DNA of 39,382 nucleotides, from positions 1 through 39,382 of the forward strand of contig JAUSAX010000039.1 in the NCBI GenBank assembly GCA_030652315.1. The letters are read 5' to 3'. Positions 24,376-32,517 of this stretch are shown piece after piece. This DNA is from Afipia sp. Its GTDB lineage: Bacteria > Pseudomonadota > Alphaproteobacteria > Rhizobiales > Xanthobacteraceae. Both the position numbers and the translations under genes were made by a program. Position 1 is the first letter of the stretch. Every line of letters starts with the position of its first letter. The notes under the pieces were generated by a model. It was not told where the DNA came from. It did not search any database and saw nothing but the letters and a program-made list of their open reading frames with translations.

Positions 24376-24750
24376 ATGGCAGGCAATCAATTCGAGATTC
24401 CGAAGGAAATGCGGTCGATGGCAGAAGCAAGTCTGGATCAGGCGCGCAAGGCCTTCGAATCCTTCATCAGCAGCGCGCAGCAGACAGCGTCTGCGTTCGG
24501 CGGATCGTCGTTCGGCGCCCCCGGCGAGGCCGCCAAGGATATCAGCGTCAAGGCCATCGCCTTCGCGGAGAAGAACGTGCAGTCCTCGCTGGCGTACGCC
24601 CAGCAGTTGATTAATGCCAAGGATCTGACCGAGGTGATGCGCCTGCACACCGAATACGTTCAGGGCCAGATGCGCGCGCTGGCGGAGCAGGCCAGCGAAA
24701 TGGGGCAGGCCGTGACCCGTGCGGCGATGGACGCCGGCAAGCCCAAATAG
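24376..24750 (+). CDS. Phasin-family protein
   Basis: A 124-residue phasin, a small amphipathic helical protein that coats polyhydroxyalkanoate granules and limits their coalescence. The central pattern FESFISSAQQTASAF, then AFAEKNVQSSLAYAQQLINAKDLTEVMRLHTEYVQ and QMRALAEQASEMGQAV, is the Phasin_2-type helix repeat. Start ATG 24376 has a strong ACAGGAGGG site; the longer upstream frame is not credible. A second phasin follows 217 bp downstream in the same direction but is not closely similar in sequence, so they are related members and not a recent duplicate. A hairpin follows the stop. Confidence 0.9.
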   Translation: MAGNQFEIPKEMRSMAEASLDQARKAFESFISSAQQTASAFGGSSFGAPGEAAKDISVKAIAFAEKNVQSSLAYAQQLINAKDLTEVMRLHTEYVQGQMRALAEQASEMGQAVTRAAMDAGKPK

Positions 24751-24783
24751 TCGTTTTTCTGGACGCTTCAGGTCCCAGCAGCG

Positions 24784-24840
24784 GCCCTGATCTGGTCCCC
24801 GAGGCCGGATCGGCATGCGCCGGATCAGGGCGATATTTTG
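24784..24840 (+). terminator. Probable terminator between the two phasin genes
   Basis: GCCCTGATCTGG (24784-24795) pairs with CCGGATCAGGGC (24820-24831) as a 12-bp stem with one G-T pair, followed by GATATTTTG. The loop (24 nt) is long for a classic terminator. A promoter-like pair of boxes follows immediately. Confidence 0.5.
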
Positions 24841-24868
24841 TTGCAATGCACAAAGTCCCGCCTATAGT
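24841..24868 (+). promoter_or_regulatory. Candidate promoter of the second phasin
   Basis: TTGCAA and TATAGT are separated by 16 bp, in the spacer after the hairpin and about 100 bp before the second phasin. The match to vegetative promoter boxes is by eye only. Confidence 0.35.
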
Positions 24869-24967
24869 GCCAAATAGATACTGATCCTGCGCCAGGCCTG
24901 TGAGCCTCGCGCGGCCGGCTTCACCGTCCCGGCCGTTTCAATCCCAGACACCACAAGGAATCTCCAC

Positions 24968-25393
24968 ATGAGCGCGAACGATCCGTTTTCCGTCGTCCCC
25001 TTCAAGGTTCCAGAGCAGTTTCGCGCATTCGCGGAGATGGGCGTTTTCCAGGCGCAGGGCAGCTATCAGAAGCTCAAGGACGCGGCGGTTTCCAACAACG
25101 GCGCGCTGGAGGCGATGGTCTCGTCGGCCACCAAGGGCGCCGGCGACCTCACCTCGAAGGTGATCGGGATGGCCCAGACCAACACCGAGGCGGCCTTCGC
25201 CTTTACCCAGAGCCTGATGGGCGTGAAGTCGCTGCCGGAAGCGTTCGAACTGATGAACGCCCATGCCCGCAAGCAGTTCGAGGTTTTTAGCGCGCAGTCG
25301 CAGGATCTCGCCACCCTGACCCACAAGGTTGCGTCCGAGGCGGTCGAGCCGATCGCCAGCGGCGCGGCAAAGGCCTTCAAACCGGCTCTCTGA
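24968..25393 (+). CDS. Phasin-family protein
   Basis: A 141-residue phasin, expected on the surface of polyhydroxyalkanoate granules. It is built of amphipathic helices: VPEQFRAFAEMGVFQAQGSY, SSATKGAGDLTSKVIGMAQT, AFAFTQSLMGVKSLPEAFEL and then NAHARKQFEVFSAQSQDLAT, which is the Phasin_2 core. The ATG at 24968 has AAGGA nine bases upstream. A hairpin between the two phasins and promoter-like boxes suggest this gene can be transcribed separately from its neighbour. The C-terminus (AKAFKPAL) is alanine-rich, as is common in this family. Confidence 0.9.
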   Translation: MSANDPFSVVPFKVPEQFRAFAEMGVFQAQGSYQKLKDAAVSNNGALEAMVSSATKGAGDLTSKVIGMAQTNTEAAFAFTQSLMGVKSLPEAFELMNAHARKQFEVFSAQSQDLATLTHKVASEAVEPIASGAAKAFKPAL

Positions 25394-25456
25394 CCGGGCC
25401 CCGGGCGCGGAGCAGGCGCACCCGGATGAACCTTTTGTTCTTCCGGCGCGACCCTA

Positions 25457-25482
25457 GAACGAGCTGTTCGCGACGCTCGTTC
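25457..25482. other. Stem-loop between phasin and tRNA-His
   Basis: GAACGAGC and GCTCGTTC form a perfect 8-bp stem with a 10-nt loop, 64 bp after the phasin stop. There is no T-run on either side, so termination is possible but unproven. Confidence 0.4.
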
Positions 25483-25585
25483 GGCAGGTCAAAGCGTCTT
25501 GCCAAAGCGCGGCGTTGCACATAGTTTCCCGCGAAATCGCCCGCCCTTGGCGGGGCTGCCTCCAGGCGGCCGTTCGATTGAAAAT

Positions 25586-25662
25586 GCAGTTGTAGCTCAG
25601 CTGGTTAGAGCGCCGGATTGTGGATCCGGAGGTCGGTGGTTCGATCCCACCCAACTGTACCA
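25586..25662 (+). tRNA. tRNA-His (anticodon GTG)
   Basis: A 77-nt cloverleaf with CCA encoded. Acceptor GCAGTTG pairs with CAACTGT, D-arm GCTC..GAGC, anticodon stem CCGGA/TCCGG with loop TTGTGGA (anticodon GTG at 25620-25622), and T-arm GGTGG-TTCGATC-CCACC. The first pair is G1-U72 and the discriminator is A73; the base before G1 is T, so no G-1 is encoded. That is the histidine tRNA type known from a subgroup of alphaproteobacteria with a divergent histidyl-tRNA synthetase. It lies between a phasin and the convergent MHYT gene. Confidence 0.97.
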
Positions 25663-25692
25663 CTTCTATCCCTTCCCAGAGATCAGAACCCG

Positions 25693-28110
25693 TCAGGCCG
25701 ACTGCGCCAGCAGGATGCGAACGTCGTCGCCTGTGGCGAGCGCGCTGTCGGCATGCGTGAGCATCGCAAAGGTTGCGATCGGCGCGGGGCGTCCGACCAG
25801 ATAGCCCTGAACCTCGTTGCAGAACTCGGATTGCAGGAACGCCAGTTCAGCCGGCGTCTCGACGCCTTCCGCCAGCACCGGCAGACCGAGGCCGCGCCCC
25901 AGCCCCAGCCCCAGCACCGCGCGCACGATGGTCGCGGCCTGTGCATTGGTGTTGACCGATTTGATGAACGAGCCGTCGATCTTGATCTTGTCGAACGGGA
26001 AGGCGCGCAGATTCGAGAGCGAGGAATAGCCGGTGCCGAAATCGTCCATCGCGATGTGGACACCGAGCGCCTTGATGCGCCGGAGCGTGTTGAGCGCGCG
26101 GTTGAGATCGCGGACCAGTGCGGTCTCGGTGATTTCAAGTTCGAGCCGGTCCGGCGGGAGGCCGGTTTCGAGCAGCACTTCGTGCACCAGTTGCACGAAA
26201 TTCTCGCTGTAGATCTGCACGGCAGAGACGTTCACGGCAATCGTTAAGGGCTGAGACCAGCTCGCGGCCTGCTGGCAGGCCTCGCGCAGCACCCACTCGC
26301 CGATGCCGAGAATGGCGCCGGTTTCTTCGGCGATCGGAATGAACACGGCCGGAGAGATCGAGCCGCGGGTCTGGTGGGTCCAGCGCAGCAGGGCTTCGAA
26401 ACCGACCACGCGGCGGGTCTGAATGTCTTCCTGCGGCTGATAGACCAGATTGAATTCACCGCGGGTCACGGCCTGGCGCAGGTCGTGCTCCAGCACCCGG
26501 CGGTCGTGCACTTCCGCGCCCATCCTCGCCTCGAAGAAGCGATAGGTCGAGCGGCCTTCCGTCTTGGCGCGATAGAGCGCGGTGTCGGCATGGGTGAGCA
26601 GTGTTTCGCGGTTGTCGGCGTCATCCGGGCAGATCGCGATGCCGATGCTGCACGAGGTCAAATTGTCGCTGTCGGATTTGTCGGCGCCGGGCTCCAGCGC
26701 CGCGAGAATAGCATCGGCCAGCCTTCCTGCCGCTGCGGGGTTGGACAGCCCCGGCATCAGCACCGCGAATTCGTCGCCGCCGAGGCGCGCGACCATGCAG
26801 GTGTTGTCGAGTAGCGCGGAGACCCGCGAGGCGACGGTCTGAAGCACCTTGTCGCCGGCGGCGTGTCCGAACAGATCGTTGATTTCCTTGAACCTGTCGA
26901 GGTCGAAACACAGCACCGCGCATTTCTGCCCGCTGGCTGTGGCTGCTGCGATTTCATGATCGAGTCGCGCATGGAAGGTGCCGCGGTTCGGCAGCGACGT
27001 CAGCGCGTCGTGATGCGCGAGATAGCGGATGTGCTGTTCGGCTTTCTTGCGCGCCTGCAGATTGCGGACGGCGATGACGTGATGCGCCTGTCCTGCGAAA
27101 TCGATCGGACGCAGGATCAGTTCGACCGGAATCATGGATCCGTCGACATGGCGCAATTCGGCCTCGAGCGGCTGGTTCGGCGCGGCCAGCAGTTTTGCGC
27201 GGGCCTCCGCGTCCGGAATGTATGTTTCCAGCCTGGCGCCGATCAGGTTGTCGGAAGACGATCCGACAAGCTGTGCAAAGCTGGTGTTCGCTGTCACGGC
27301 GATGTCGCCGTCGCAGACCAGCAGGCCTTCGATCGCTGCATTGGCCAGACCTCGCATCCGGTCGGCTTCAAGCACGGACCGGCGCTGGTCGTGGATGTCG
27401 AGAGCGGCGGCGCCCAGCGCCAGCAGAATGATGGTGAAGCTCGAGACGGCGACGCCGATTGCGAGCCATCCGGCGGGGATCGCGGCCTGAGGGATCGTGA
27501 CAGTGGGATCGGGAATGATCGCCACCGCGCCCATCGCCGTGAAATGATGGCTGCAGATCGCGAGCGTCAGAAGCAGCGCGCCGGCAATCCGCCAGCGGTG
27601 TGAACTGGCGTGGAGGCCCGAAGGAAGAGCGGTCGCACCGATCATCGTGCCGAGCAGGATCGATACTGCGACGAGGGTTGAATCCCACAGGATGACGCCT
27701 GCGATCTGAAAGGCCGCCATGCCGAGATAATGCATCGTGGCGATGCCGCCTCCGACGACGGCGCCGCCGAGCCACGGCCCAAGCCGCCATTCGGGCCGCA
27801 TCGCCATCGCGAGGCCCGCACCGGTCAGCAGGACAGCGGCGGCGAGTGACAGGATGGTGAGGGCGATGTTGTAGCCGCTCGGAATTCCGGGCGTGAACGC
27901 GAGCATTGCGATGAAATGCGTGGACCAGATGCCGAAGCCGGTCGAGATCGCGGACACCGCGAGCCAGACCGGGCGCATGCGGCCGGCCGACAGACGTGCA
28001 TGTCTCAGCAGGCTGATGGCGGCGAACGAAGCCAATGTACAAATGACAGCCGCGAGACCCACGAGCCGCAAATCATGGGCGGTGGCGATACAATTGTAGA
28101 CCTTGAACAT
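25693..28110 (-). CDS. MHYT-PAS-GGDEF-EAL cyclic-di-GMP signalling protein
   Basis: An 805-residue membrane sensor. The N-terminal third has about seven helices with three MHYT-type motifs, THFIAMLAF (about residue 63), MHYLGMAAF (about 127) and SHHFTAMGAV (about 187). Such motifs are proposed to bind copper and sense a gas or metal. A PAS domain follows (about 260-370), then GGDEF with an intact RLGGDEFA (about 442), then EAL with FEALLRW (about 570), NVSAVQ, LELEITET, DDFGTGYSSL, KIKIDGSF and AEGVET. Both enzyme domains therefore look complete. Start ATG 28110 puts the first helix at the N-terminus; an upstream frame extension is rejected. The copper genes csoR and copA lie directly to the right. 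Confidence 0.92.
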   Translation of the reverse strand: MFKVYNCIATAHDLRLVGLAAVICTLASFAAISLLRHARLSAGRMRPVWLAVSAISTGFGIWSTHFIAMLAFTPGIPSGYNIALTILSLAAAVLLTGAGLAMAMRPEWRLGPWLGGAVVGGGIATMHYLGMAAFQIAGVILWDSTLVAVSILLGTMIGATALPSGLHASSHRWRIAGALLLTLAICSHHFTAMGAVAIIPDPTVTIPQAAIPAGWLAIGVAVSSFTIILLALGAAALDIHDQRRSVLEADRMRGLANAAIEGLLVCDGDIAVTANTSFAQLVGSSSDNLIGARLETYIPDAEARAKLLAAPNQPLEAELRHVDGSMIPVELILRPIDFAGQAHHVIAVRNLQARKKAEQHIRYLAHHDALTSLPNRGTFHARLDHEIAAATASGQKCAVLCFDLDRFKEINDLFGHAAGDKVLQTVASRVSALLDNTCMVARLGGDEFAVLMPGLSNPAAAGRLADAILAALEPGADKSDSDNLTSCSIGIAICPDDADNRETLLTHADTALYRAKTEGRSTYRFFEARMGAEVHDRRVLEHDLRQAVTRGEFNLVYQPQEDIQTRRVVGFEALLRWTHQTRGSISPAVFIPIAEETGAILGIGEWVLREACQQAASWSQPLTIAVNVSAVQIYSENFVQLVHEVLLETGLPPDRLELEITETALVRDLNRALNTLRRIKALGVHIAMDDFGTGYSSLSNLRAFPFDKIKIDGSFIKSVNTNAQAATIVRAVLGLGLGRGLGLPVLAEGVETPAELAFLQSEFCNEVQGYLVGRPAPIATFAMLTHADSALATGDDVRILLAQSA

Positions 28111-28381
28111 CGAACGACCTGCACAACGCGAGAACAAGCGATTGCTTTGGCAGGTACCGGGGAATTGCGTAAGAACACGTAAATACCCCAATGCACGTTC
28201 GACCCATGCGTGTGCGTGCCTTGCGATCAGCTGGATGACCAGCGCGTGCGCTCAGCGAACAAATCGCAAAAGCCGCTGTGGCGCAGGTATTTTTTGCATG
28301 CATGGCGCATCAGTCGCCGCCGTTAGCAAGCTAACGCGCGATCAACCATGTCGCGAAGTGGTAATCCGGTGATCGTGCCGC

Positions 28382-28657
28382 CTAACGGTCCGCGCGACTG
28401 ACCACATCCATCAGTTCGGCGATCTTGCGGCGCTGATCGTCCTTGTCGCCGGCGTTGATCGCATGCTCGACGCAATGGGCGACATGGTCGCGCAGGATTT
28501 CTTCCTCGACCCGACGCAGCGCCGTGCGCGCCGCCGCGATCTGCGTGACGATGTCGATGCAATAGCGATCGTCATCCACCATGCCCGCGAGACCGCGAAC
28601 CTGGCCTTCGATCCGTTTCAACCTTTTCAGGCATGACGTCTTGATTTCCTGGCGCAT
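28382..28657 (-). CDS. csoR: CsoR-type copper-sensing repressor
   Basis: A 91-residue all-helical metal-sensing repressor of the CsoR/RcnR family. Residues C33, H58 and C62 reproduce the Cys-His-Cys spacing (25 then 4) that binds Cu(I) in CsoR; the surrounding sequences are DRYCIDIVTQI and DHVAHCVEH. Copper binding should release DNA. It is divergent from copA, with a palindromic GC-tract operator 9 bp upstream of its start that could control both genes. Length and fold are typical. The cobalt/nickel sensor RcnR has a different ligand set, so copper is the better reading. Confidence 0.92.
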   Translation of the reverse strand: MRQEIKTSCLKRLKRIEGQVRGLAGMVDDDRYCIDIVTQIAAARTALRRVEEEILRDHVAHCVEHAINAGDKDDQRRKIAELMDVVSRADR

Positions 28658-28670
28658 GACGATCTATATA
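28641..28670 (+). promoter_or_regulatory. Probable copA promoter
   Basis: TTGATT (28641-28646) and TATATA (28665-28670) are spaced 18 bp apart, reading towards copA. The -10 box runs into the CsoR operator, so bound repressor would block RNA polymerase. Confidence 0.6.
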
Positions 28671-28685
28671 CCCCCCTAGGGTATA
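28667..28685. promoter_or_regulatory. CsoR operator (csoR-copA divergent control)
   Basis: TATACCCCCCTAGGGTATA is an inverted repeat (TATACCC / GGGTATA, 5-bp centre) with the GC tract typical of CsoR-family operators. It sits between divergent csoR and copA, overlapping the copA -10 box. Confidence 0.85.
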
Positions 28686-28704
28686 CAGGTCAAGGAGAGC
28701 GATC

Positions 28705-31110
28705 GTGACGGACAACACAAACAGCGGGAAAAGTTGCTGCGGCGGACATGGCCACGCGGGCCATGATCACGCCGGTCATAGTCATGGTCATGCGGACCAT
28801 GCACACGCCGATGCCGATGGGCGCGTCACCGATCCGGTCTGCGGCATGCGCGTCGATCCGCTGACGACAAAGCATCACCTCGACTACAAGGGGCAGGATT
28901 ACTTCTTCTGCTCGGGACGTTGCCGCACGCGCTTCGAGGCCGAGCCGGAAAAGTTCTTGGCGCCGAAATCATCCGCGGCCGAGGAGAAACTGCCGGAAGG
29001 CACGATCTACACCTGCCCGATGCATCCCGAAGTGCGTCAGGTCGGGCCGGGAAGCTGCCCGATCTGCGGCATGGCGCTGGAGCCGGAGACGGTCTCGCTC
29101 GACGACAAGCCCGATCCCGAACTGATCGACATGACGCGACGGTTCTGGATCGCGCTGGCGCTGACGCTGCCGGTGTTCGCCATCGACATGGCGGCGCATC
29201 TCGGCGGCATACACCTGTTGCCGGCACAGACATCCAACTGGCTGTCGTTCGCGCTGGCGACCCCGGTGGTGCTGTGGGCCGGCTGGCCATTCTTCGAGCG
29301 CGGCTGGCAATCGGTCAAAACGCGCAACCTCAACATGTTCACGCTGATCGCGATGGGTACCGGCGTCGCCTATGTCTACAGCGTGGTCGCGACGCTGGCA
29401 CCGCAGCTGTTCCCGCAGGCGTTCCGCGATCACCACGGCGCGGTCGCGGTGTATTTCGAAGCGGCCGCGGTGATCACCGTTCTGGTGCTGCTCGGTCAGG
29501 TGCTCGAACTGCGCGCCCGTGCACAAACCTCCGGCGCGATCCGCGCGTTGCTGGGCCTGGCACCAAAGACCGCGCGCCGCATCTCGCCAACGGGCGACGA
29601 GGACATCGACATCGACGCCATCGCTGTGGGCGATCTGTTGCGCGTGCGGCCGGGCGAGAAAATTCCGATCGACGGCGTCGTCACCGAAGGCTCGTCGCTG
29701 GTGGATGAATCTCTCGTCACCGGTGAATCGATGCCGGTGAAGAAGACCGAGAGTGCACAGGTGATCGGCGGCACGGTCAACCAGAGCGGCGGCCTCGTGA
29801 TCCGCGCCGAGAAAATCGGCCGCGACACCATGCTGGCGCGGATCGTCGATCTGGTGGCGCGGGCACAACGCTCGCGCGCGCCGGTGCAGCGTTTGGCCGA
29901 TCAGGTCGCGGGCTGGTTCGTTCCGGTGGTGATGGCGGTGGCGCTTGCGGCGTTCGCGGCGTGGGCCGTGTTCGGTCCAGAGCCGCGCTTCACTTACGCG
30001 CTGGTCGCGGCGGTCACCGTGCTGATCATTGCGTGCCCTTGTGCGCTCGGCCTTGCGACTCCGATGTCGATCATGGTCGGCGTCGGCCGCGGTGCGCGCT
30101 CCGGCATCCTGATCCGTGACGCCGAAGCGCTGGAGCGGATGGAGAAGGTCGATACGCTGGTGATCGACAAGACCGGCACGCTGACCGAAGGAAAGCCGAA
30201 GGTGGTGGCGATTGTCGCCGCCGATGGATTCGAGCGCGGCGAATTGCTGCGTCTCGCCGCCAGCGTGGAGCGCGCCAGCGAACACCCATTGGCGTTCGCG
30301 ATCCTGAACGCGGCGAAGGAAGAAGGCATCGAGCTTCGCGACGTGCAGAACTTCGATTCACCGGTCGGCAAGGGTGCCATCGGTACGGTCGATGGCCGCA
30401 GCATCGTGATCGGCAATGCCGTGATCATGCAGCAGTCGAACACCGACATCGCGGCGCTTGAGGCCGAGGCGCAGACGCAGCGCGAGCGCGGTGCGACCGC
30501 GATCTACGTGGCCGTCGATGGCCGCGCCGCCGGCGTCATCGCCATCGCCGACCCGATCAAGCCGAGCGCGCAGGACGCGCTCCGGCAGTTGCGCAATGAC
30601 GGGCTGCGTATCGTCATGCTGACCGGCGATAACGTCACCACGGCGCAGGCCGTGGCGAAGACGCTCGGCATCACCGAGGTCGAGGCCGACGTGCTGCCCG
30701 AGCGTAAGGGCGACGTTGTGTCGCGGCTGCGCGGCGAAGGCCGGGTGGTGGCGATGGCTGGCGACGGCATCAACGATGCGCCTGCGCTGGCAGCCGCGGA
30801 TGTCGGCATCGCCATGGGCAGCGGCACGGACGTGGCGATCGAGAGCTCCGGCATCACGCTGCTGCGCGGCGATCTCATCGGGCTGGTGGAAGCGCGGCAG
30901 TTGTCGCGCGCGACGATGCGCAACATCCGCCAGAACCTCGTGTTCGCGTTCCTCTATAACGCGGCGGGCGTTCCGGTCGCGGCGGGCGTGCTCTATCCGG
31001 TATTCGGGATCCTGCTGTCGCCGATGCTGGGCGCGGCGGCGATGGCGCTGTCATCGGTCAGCGTGATCGGCAATGCGTTGCGATTGGCGCGGGCGAAACT
31101 GCACGCTTAG
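28705..31110 (+). CDS. copA: Copper-exporting P1B-type ATPase
   Basis: An 801-residue inner-membrane pump that exports Cu(I) (or silver) at the cost of ATP. The N-terminus has a histidine-rich stretch (residues 10-35), a YHS domain ([12 protein letters not shown], about 38-85) and a heavy-metal-binding domain ([19 protein letters not shown], about 100-128), in place of the usual HMA domain. Catalytic marks are the metal-site CPC in [11 protein letters not shown] (about 443), DKTGTLTEG (about 487), SEHPLAF (about 526) and [10 protein letters not shown] (about 685). The last helices carry YNAAG and MALSSVS, the copper-selective type. Start is GTG 28705 with AGGAGA upstream. It is controlled with csoR. 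Confidence 0.95.
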   Translation: MTDNTNSGKSCCGGHGHAGHDHAGHSHGHADHAHADADGRVTDPVCGMRVDPLTTKHHLDYKGQDYFFCSGRCRTRFEAEPEKFLAPKSSAAEEKLPEGTIYTCPMHPEVRQVGPGSCPICGMALEPETVSLDDKPDPELIDMTRRFWIALALTLPVFAIDMAAHLGGIHLLPAQTSNWLSFALATPVVLWAGWPFFERGWQSVKTRNLNMFTLIAMGTGVAYVYSVVATLAPQLFPQAFRDHHGAVAVYFEAAAVITVLVLLGQVLELRARAQTSGAIRALLGLAPKTARRISPTGDEDIDIDAIAVGDLLRVRPGEKIPIDGVVTEGSSLVDESLVTGESMPVKKTESAQVIGGTVNQSGGLVIRAEKIGRDTMLARIVDLVARAQRSRAPVQRLADQVAGWFVPVVMAVALAAFAAWAVFGPEPRFTYALVAAVTVLIIACPCALGLATPMSIMVGVGRGARSGILIRDAEALERMEKVDTLVIDKTGTLTEGKPKVVAIVAADGFERGELLRLAASVERASEHPLAFAILNAAKEEGIELRDVQNFDSPVGKGAIGTVDGRSIVIGNAVIMQQSNTDIAALEAEAQTQRERGATAIYVAVDGRAAGVIAIADPIKPSAQDALRQLRNDGLRIVMLTGDNVTTAQAVAKTLGITEVEADVLPERKGDVVSRLRGEGRVVAMAGDGINDAPALAAADVGIAMGSGTDVAIESSGITLLRGDLIGLVEARQLSRATMRNIRQNLVFAFLYNAAGVPVAAGVLYPVFGILLSPMLGAAAMALSSVSVIGNALRLARAKLHA

Positions 31111-31189
31111 AGGTTCGGTTCGGAACGGTCATTGGCTCTGCCGATGACCGTTCACCACGCAGATAAGATCGGCGCAGAATAAAAGACCA

Positions 31190-31400
31190 ACGCAGAAAAG
31201 AAAAAAGACCGGGCTAAAGAGCCCGGCCTGTTTAGTTTTTGGCCACGTGAGGCCGACACAATCACCTTCCAAGAGGGATAACTGAGCGCGCGTTCCGCTG
31301 GAGGAGGGGGACAGTGCGCAGAACGCTCAATCAGTGTGGGGAGAGTATGGGCCGCGAATTCCCATGCGGACAACTCCGATCCCGGTATGTCAGTCATGCT
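31190..31400 (-). ncRNA. Candidate C-rich small RNA
   Basis: This region between copA and the lysR gene has no credible protein. Read on the minus strand it shows a stem (TGAGCG..TTCTG with CGGAA..GCGCTCA, + strand 31283-31329) whose loop holds CCCCCTCCTCC. A second exposed run, CTCTCCCC, lies upstream, and a strong terminator follows. C-rich loops that can bind ribosome-binding sites are known in several alphaproteobacterial small RNAs. A possible promoter (TTGAGC ... GACATA) lies near 31390-31420. The exact 5' end is unknown. Confidence 0.45.
31196..31228 (-). terminator. Strong minus-strand terminator (also weak for copA)
   Basis: On the minus strand GGCCGGGCT-CTTT-AGCCCGGTC pairs fully (one G-U) and is followed by TTTTTTCTTTTC. 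On the plus strand one pair becomes A-C and the T-run is weaker (CTGTTTAGTTTTT), so it may serve copA less well. Confidence 0.8.
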
Positions 31401-31434
31401 CAGGATGCGGGCTCAAACGGCCGTTTGAACCCGG

Positions 31435-31595
31435 CTAGTGATCCGGTTCTGACATTCGTACATATCTTTCGCAGGCATTTTACGAATGTCAGAACCAAAG
31501 GATCACTAGAATTATTGTTTGCTAGTGTCCTTCGTATCCGACGTTTGCTCGGACGGCGCTGCAACATGAAGCAAACGTCGGATACGGGACACTAG
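31435..31595. repeat. Twin-hairpin CTAG element, copy 3
   Basis: Hairpin A covers 31435-31509 (arms 31435-31460 and 31481-31509, loop 20 nt). Hairpin B covers 31522-31595 (arms 31522-31549 and 31570-31595, loop 20 nt). The spacer AATTATTGTTTG is again 12 bases. All four boundaries read CTAG. The inner arms are longer by three and two bases. The right-hand CTAG contains the stop codon of the lysR gene. Confidence 0.93.
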
Positions 31596-32515
31596 GACGG
31601 CCAGCGCTGCGCCTTACTCACGATAAAATCACGGAAAACCTGCACGCGCGCCACCGACTTCAATTCTTCGGGATAAACAAAATACGTATCCAATTGAATC
31701 GAGTCGGCTTCGCTGAACAGCTGCACCAGCCGGTTATTGTCCTCAACCAGGTAGTCCGGCAGCGCGGCGATGCCCAGGCCTTGCTGGCAGGCGCGCACCA
31801 GACCCAGGATGTTGTTGACCTTGAACACGGCTTCGCGCGGGCCGGAGCCGTTGCGGTTGGCATCGACCAGCCAGTTCCGGTTTTGCAGGTGCTGCGGCAC
31901 GTTCTGGTCGCTGAGCACGATGATCCGGTGCGCGTCCAGTTCGTCGAGCGTGCGCGGGGTGCCGTGGCGCTTGACGTATTCCGGCGAGCAATAGGCGTGG
32001 AAGCCCATCGAGAACAGCTTGCGCTGAATGAGATCCGGCTGGGTCGGCTTGCGGGTGCGGATCGCCACGTCGGCTTCGCGCATCGACAGGTCGAGTTCCT
32101 CGTCGGTCACGATCAGCGAAATGCGGATGTCCGGATAAAGCGCGGTGAATTCGCCGAGCCGCGGAATCAGCCAGTTGATGCCGACGCCCGGTGTCGTGGT
32201 GACCTTGAGGTCGCCGCTCGGCCGCTCGCGACTGTCGGTGAGTTTCGCGCGTGCCGCCTGCAATTGCATGAAGACGTCATGTGCGGTGCGGAACAACAGG
32301 TCGCCCTGTTCGGTGAGGATCAGTCCGCGTGCATGGCGGTGGAACAGCGACACCGACAGTTCCTGCTCCAGCGCGCTGACCTGACGGGACACCGCCGATT
32401 GCGACAGCCCGAGCTGTTCGCCCGCGTGCGTGAAGCTTCCCGCCTCCGCAGCCGCGTGGAAGACCTTCAGCTTGTCCCAATCCATATCGCTTAATCCGTC
32501 GCGTGTTCGAGCCAT
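31592..32515 (-). CDS. LysR-family transcriptional regulator
   Basis: A 307-residue LysR-type regulator. The N-terminal winged helix-turn-helix reads FHAAAEAGSFTHAGEQLGLSQ then SAVSRQVSALEQEL, followed by a periplasmic-binding-like effector domain (from about residue 95, TTTPGVGINWLIPRLGEF). The target is not shown by the sequence. It starts two bases after the trxB stop, so the two genes are probably one transcript, and it may respond to redox state, though that is only inferred from the neighbour. The TAG stop codon lies inside the CTAG end of the twin-hairpin element; the original end of the gene may therefore have been altered. Confidence 0.9.
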   Translation of the reverse strand: MARTRDGLSDMDWDKLKVFHAAAEAGSFTHAGEQLGLSQSAVSRQVSALEQELSVSLFHRHARGLILTEQGDLLFRTAHDVFMQLQAARAKLTDSRERPSGDLKVTTTPGVGINWLIPRLGEFTALYPDIRISLIVTDEELDLSMREADVAIRTRKPTQPDLIQRKLFSMGFHAYCSPEYVKRHGTPRTLDELDAHRIIVLSDQNVPQHLQNRNWLVDANRNGSGPREAVFKVNNILGLVRACQQGLGIAALPDYLVEDNNRLVQLFSEADSIQLDTYFVYPEELKSVARVQVFRDFIVSKAQRWPS

Positions 32516-32517
32516 GG

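Noticed and set aside
28969..30285. Long minus-strand open frame of 438 codons inside copA
   Set aside because: Shadow of the copper ATPase, with biased composition and no motifs.
31152..31397. Minus-strand 81-codon frame between copA and lysR
   Set aside because: It runs through a terminator hairpin and a structured C-rich region; an RNA explanation fits better than a protein.
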